NCBI GenBank assembly: GCA_030597485.1 | Contig: JAUVRU010000130.1 | Span: forward strand, 1-6,376 | Length of the DNA stretch: 6,376 bases | Direction: 5' to 3' | Source: Anaerolineae bacterium | GTDB taxonomy: Bacteria; Chloroflexota; Anaerolineae; 4572-78; NAK82 | The notes under the pieces: model-generated | Database searches by the model: none | What the model was told of the DNA's origin: nothing | Seen by the model: only the letters and a program-made list of their open reading frames with translations | Program-made: the position numbers and the translations under genes | Shown here: positions 6,261 to 6,376 of the stretch, piece by piece | Numbering within the stretch: the stretch's first letter is position 1 | How the letters are laid out: each line of letters begins with the position of its first letter

Positions 6261-6376
6261 GCCGATTCGGGCACCATCCCCAGCCAGGTCTGCCCGGAGC
6301 GCACCACAGAGATCTTTGCCCAGGATCAGCCCCCTGTGGGCCCTGAGCACGACATTCACCAGATGGTGCCCATTGA
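6258..6376 (+). other. In-frame continuation of the PBP beyond a TGA codon (C-terminal segment, runs off the window)
   Basis: Directly after TGA 6258-6260 the same frame is open for 38 codons to the window edge and reads ADSGTIPSQVCPERTTEIF, then AQDQPPVGPEHDIHQMVPI. From memory of the family, Chloroflexota and related class A PBPs often end with a segment of the form VCALSGLLPT..CP...TE.F..GTEP...D..., about 20-30 residues after the last WVGN-type motif region. The match in order and spacing (Ser-Gly, Cys-Pro, Thr-Glu-x-Phe, Pro, Asp) is too good for untranslated sequence, and TGA stands where the first Cys of that segment would be. TGC or TGT to TGA is a single-base change. Either the gene was recently shortened with little cost, since both catalytic domains are upstream, or the sequence has an error, or UGA is read through. 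Confidence 0.7.
6266..6298 (+). other. Hairpin just downstream of the PBP TGA
   Basis: TTCGGGCA (6266-6273) pairs with TGCCCGGA (6291-6298) over 8 bp including one G-U, closing a 17-base loop that can add a CC/GG pair (6274-6275 with 6287-6288). It begins six bases after the TGA. The 3' side contains AGGTCTGC (6286-6293), a string also present in the apical part of the E. coli fdhF SECIS, but here it is not held in the same small stem-loop. It may simply be GC-rich coding sequence. Confidence 0.4.

Overview
This 6.4 kb window is moderately GC-rich bacterial chromosome. The gene set and protein style suggest a member of the Chloroflexota (Anaerolineae-like). The pointers are the 'TDLEHHLI' and 'IPYGPFLALGG' forms of the prepilin peptidase, the class A PBP with a long Pro/Arg-rich cytoplasmic tail, and a poorly characterised multi-spanning membrane protein. 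This assignment is inference from family resemblance, not a database result.

Layout: (1) 110-1453 (+), a phosphomannomutase/phosphoglucomutase with all catalytic motifs, preceded by a good Shine-Dalgarno. (2) 1517-2329 (-), a protein with about nine membrane segments and no assigned function, convergent with the mutase. Their 63-bp junction holds a small hairpin and an 8-bp imperfect tandem repeat. (3) 2499-3311 (+), a prepilin peptidase of the GxGD aspartyl protease family, divergent from the membrane protein across about 170 bp. (4) A 390-bp non-coding stretch with an 18-bp-arm inverted repeat (3456-3525) and a near-consensus sigma-70 promoter (3615-3643). (5) 3702-3953 (+), translation initiation factor IF-1, which looks like a single-gene transcription unit ending in a palindromic terminator at 4015-4037. 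(6) 4062 onward (+), a bifunctional class A penicillin-binding protein (transglycosylase plus transpeptidase).

The most notable point is at the 3' end. The PBP frame is closed by TGA at 6258-6260, yet the same frame stays open to the window edge. It encodes what looks like the family's usual C-terminal segment (ADSG...VCPERTTEIF...). The TGA sits where I would expect the first cysteine of that segment. A Cys-to-stop substitution, a sequence error, or UGA recoding are all possible, and a hairpin starts six bases after the TGA. The first two are the more likely.

Functionally the window mixes cell-envelope genes (sugar-phosphate supply for glycans, peptidoglycan synthesis, pilin processing) with one translation factor. 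It does not look like one operon: orientation changes twice, and infA has its own promoter and terminator. I saw no tRNA, rRNA, CRISPR array or transposase gene.
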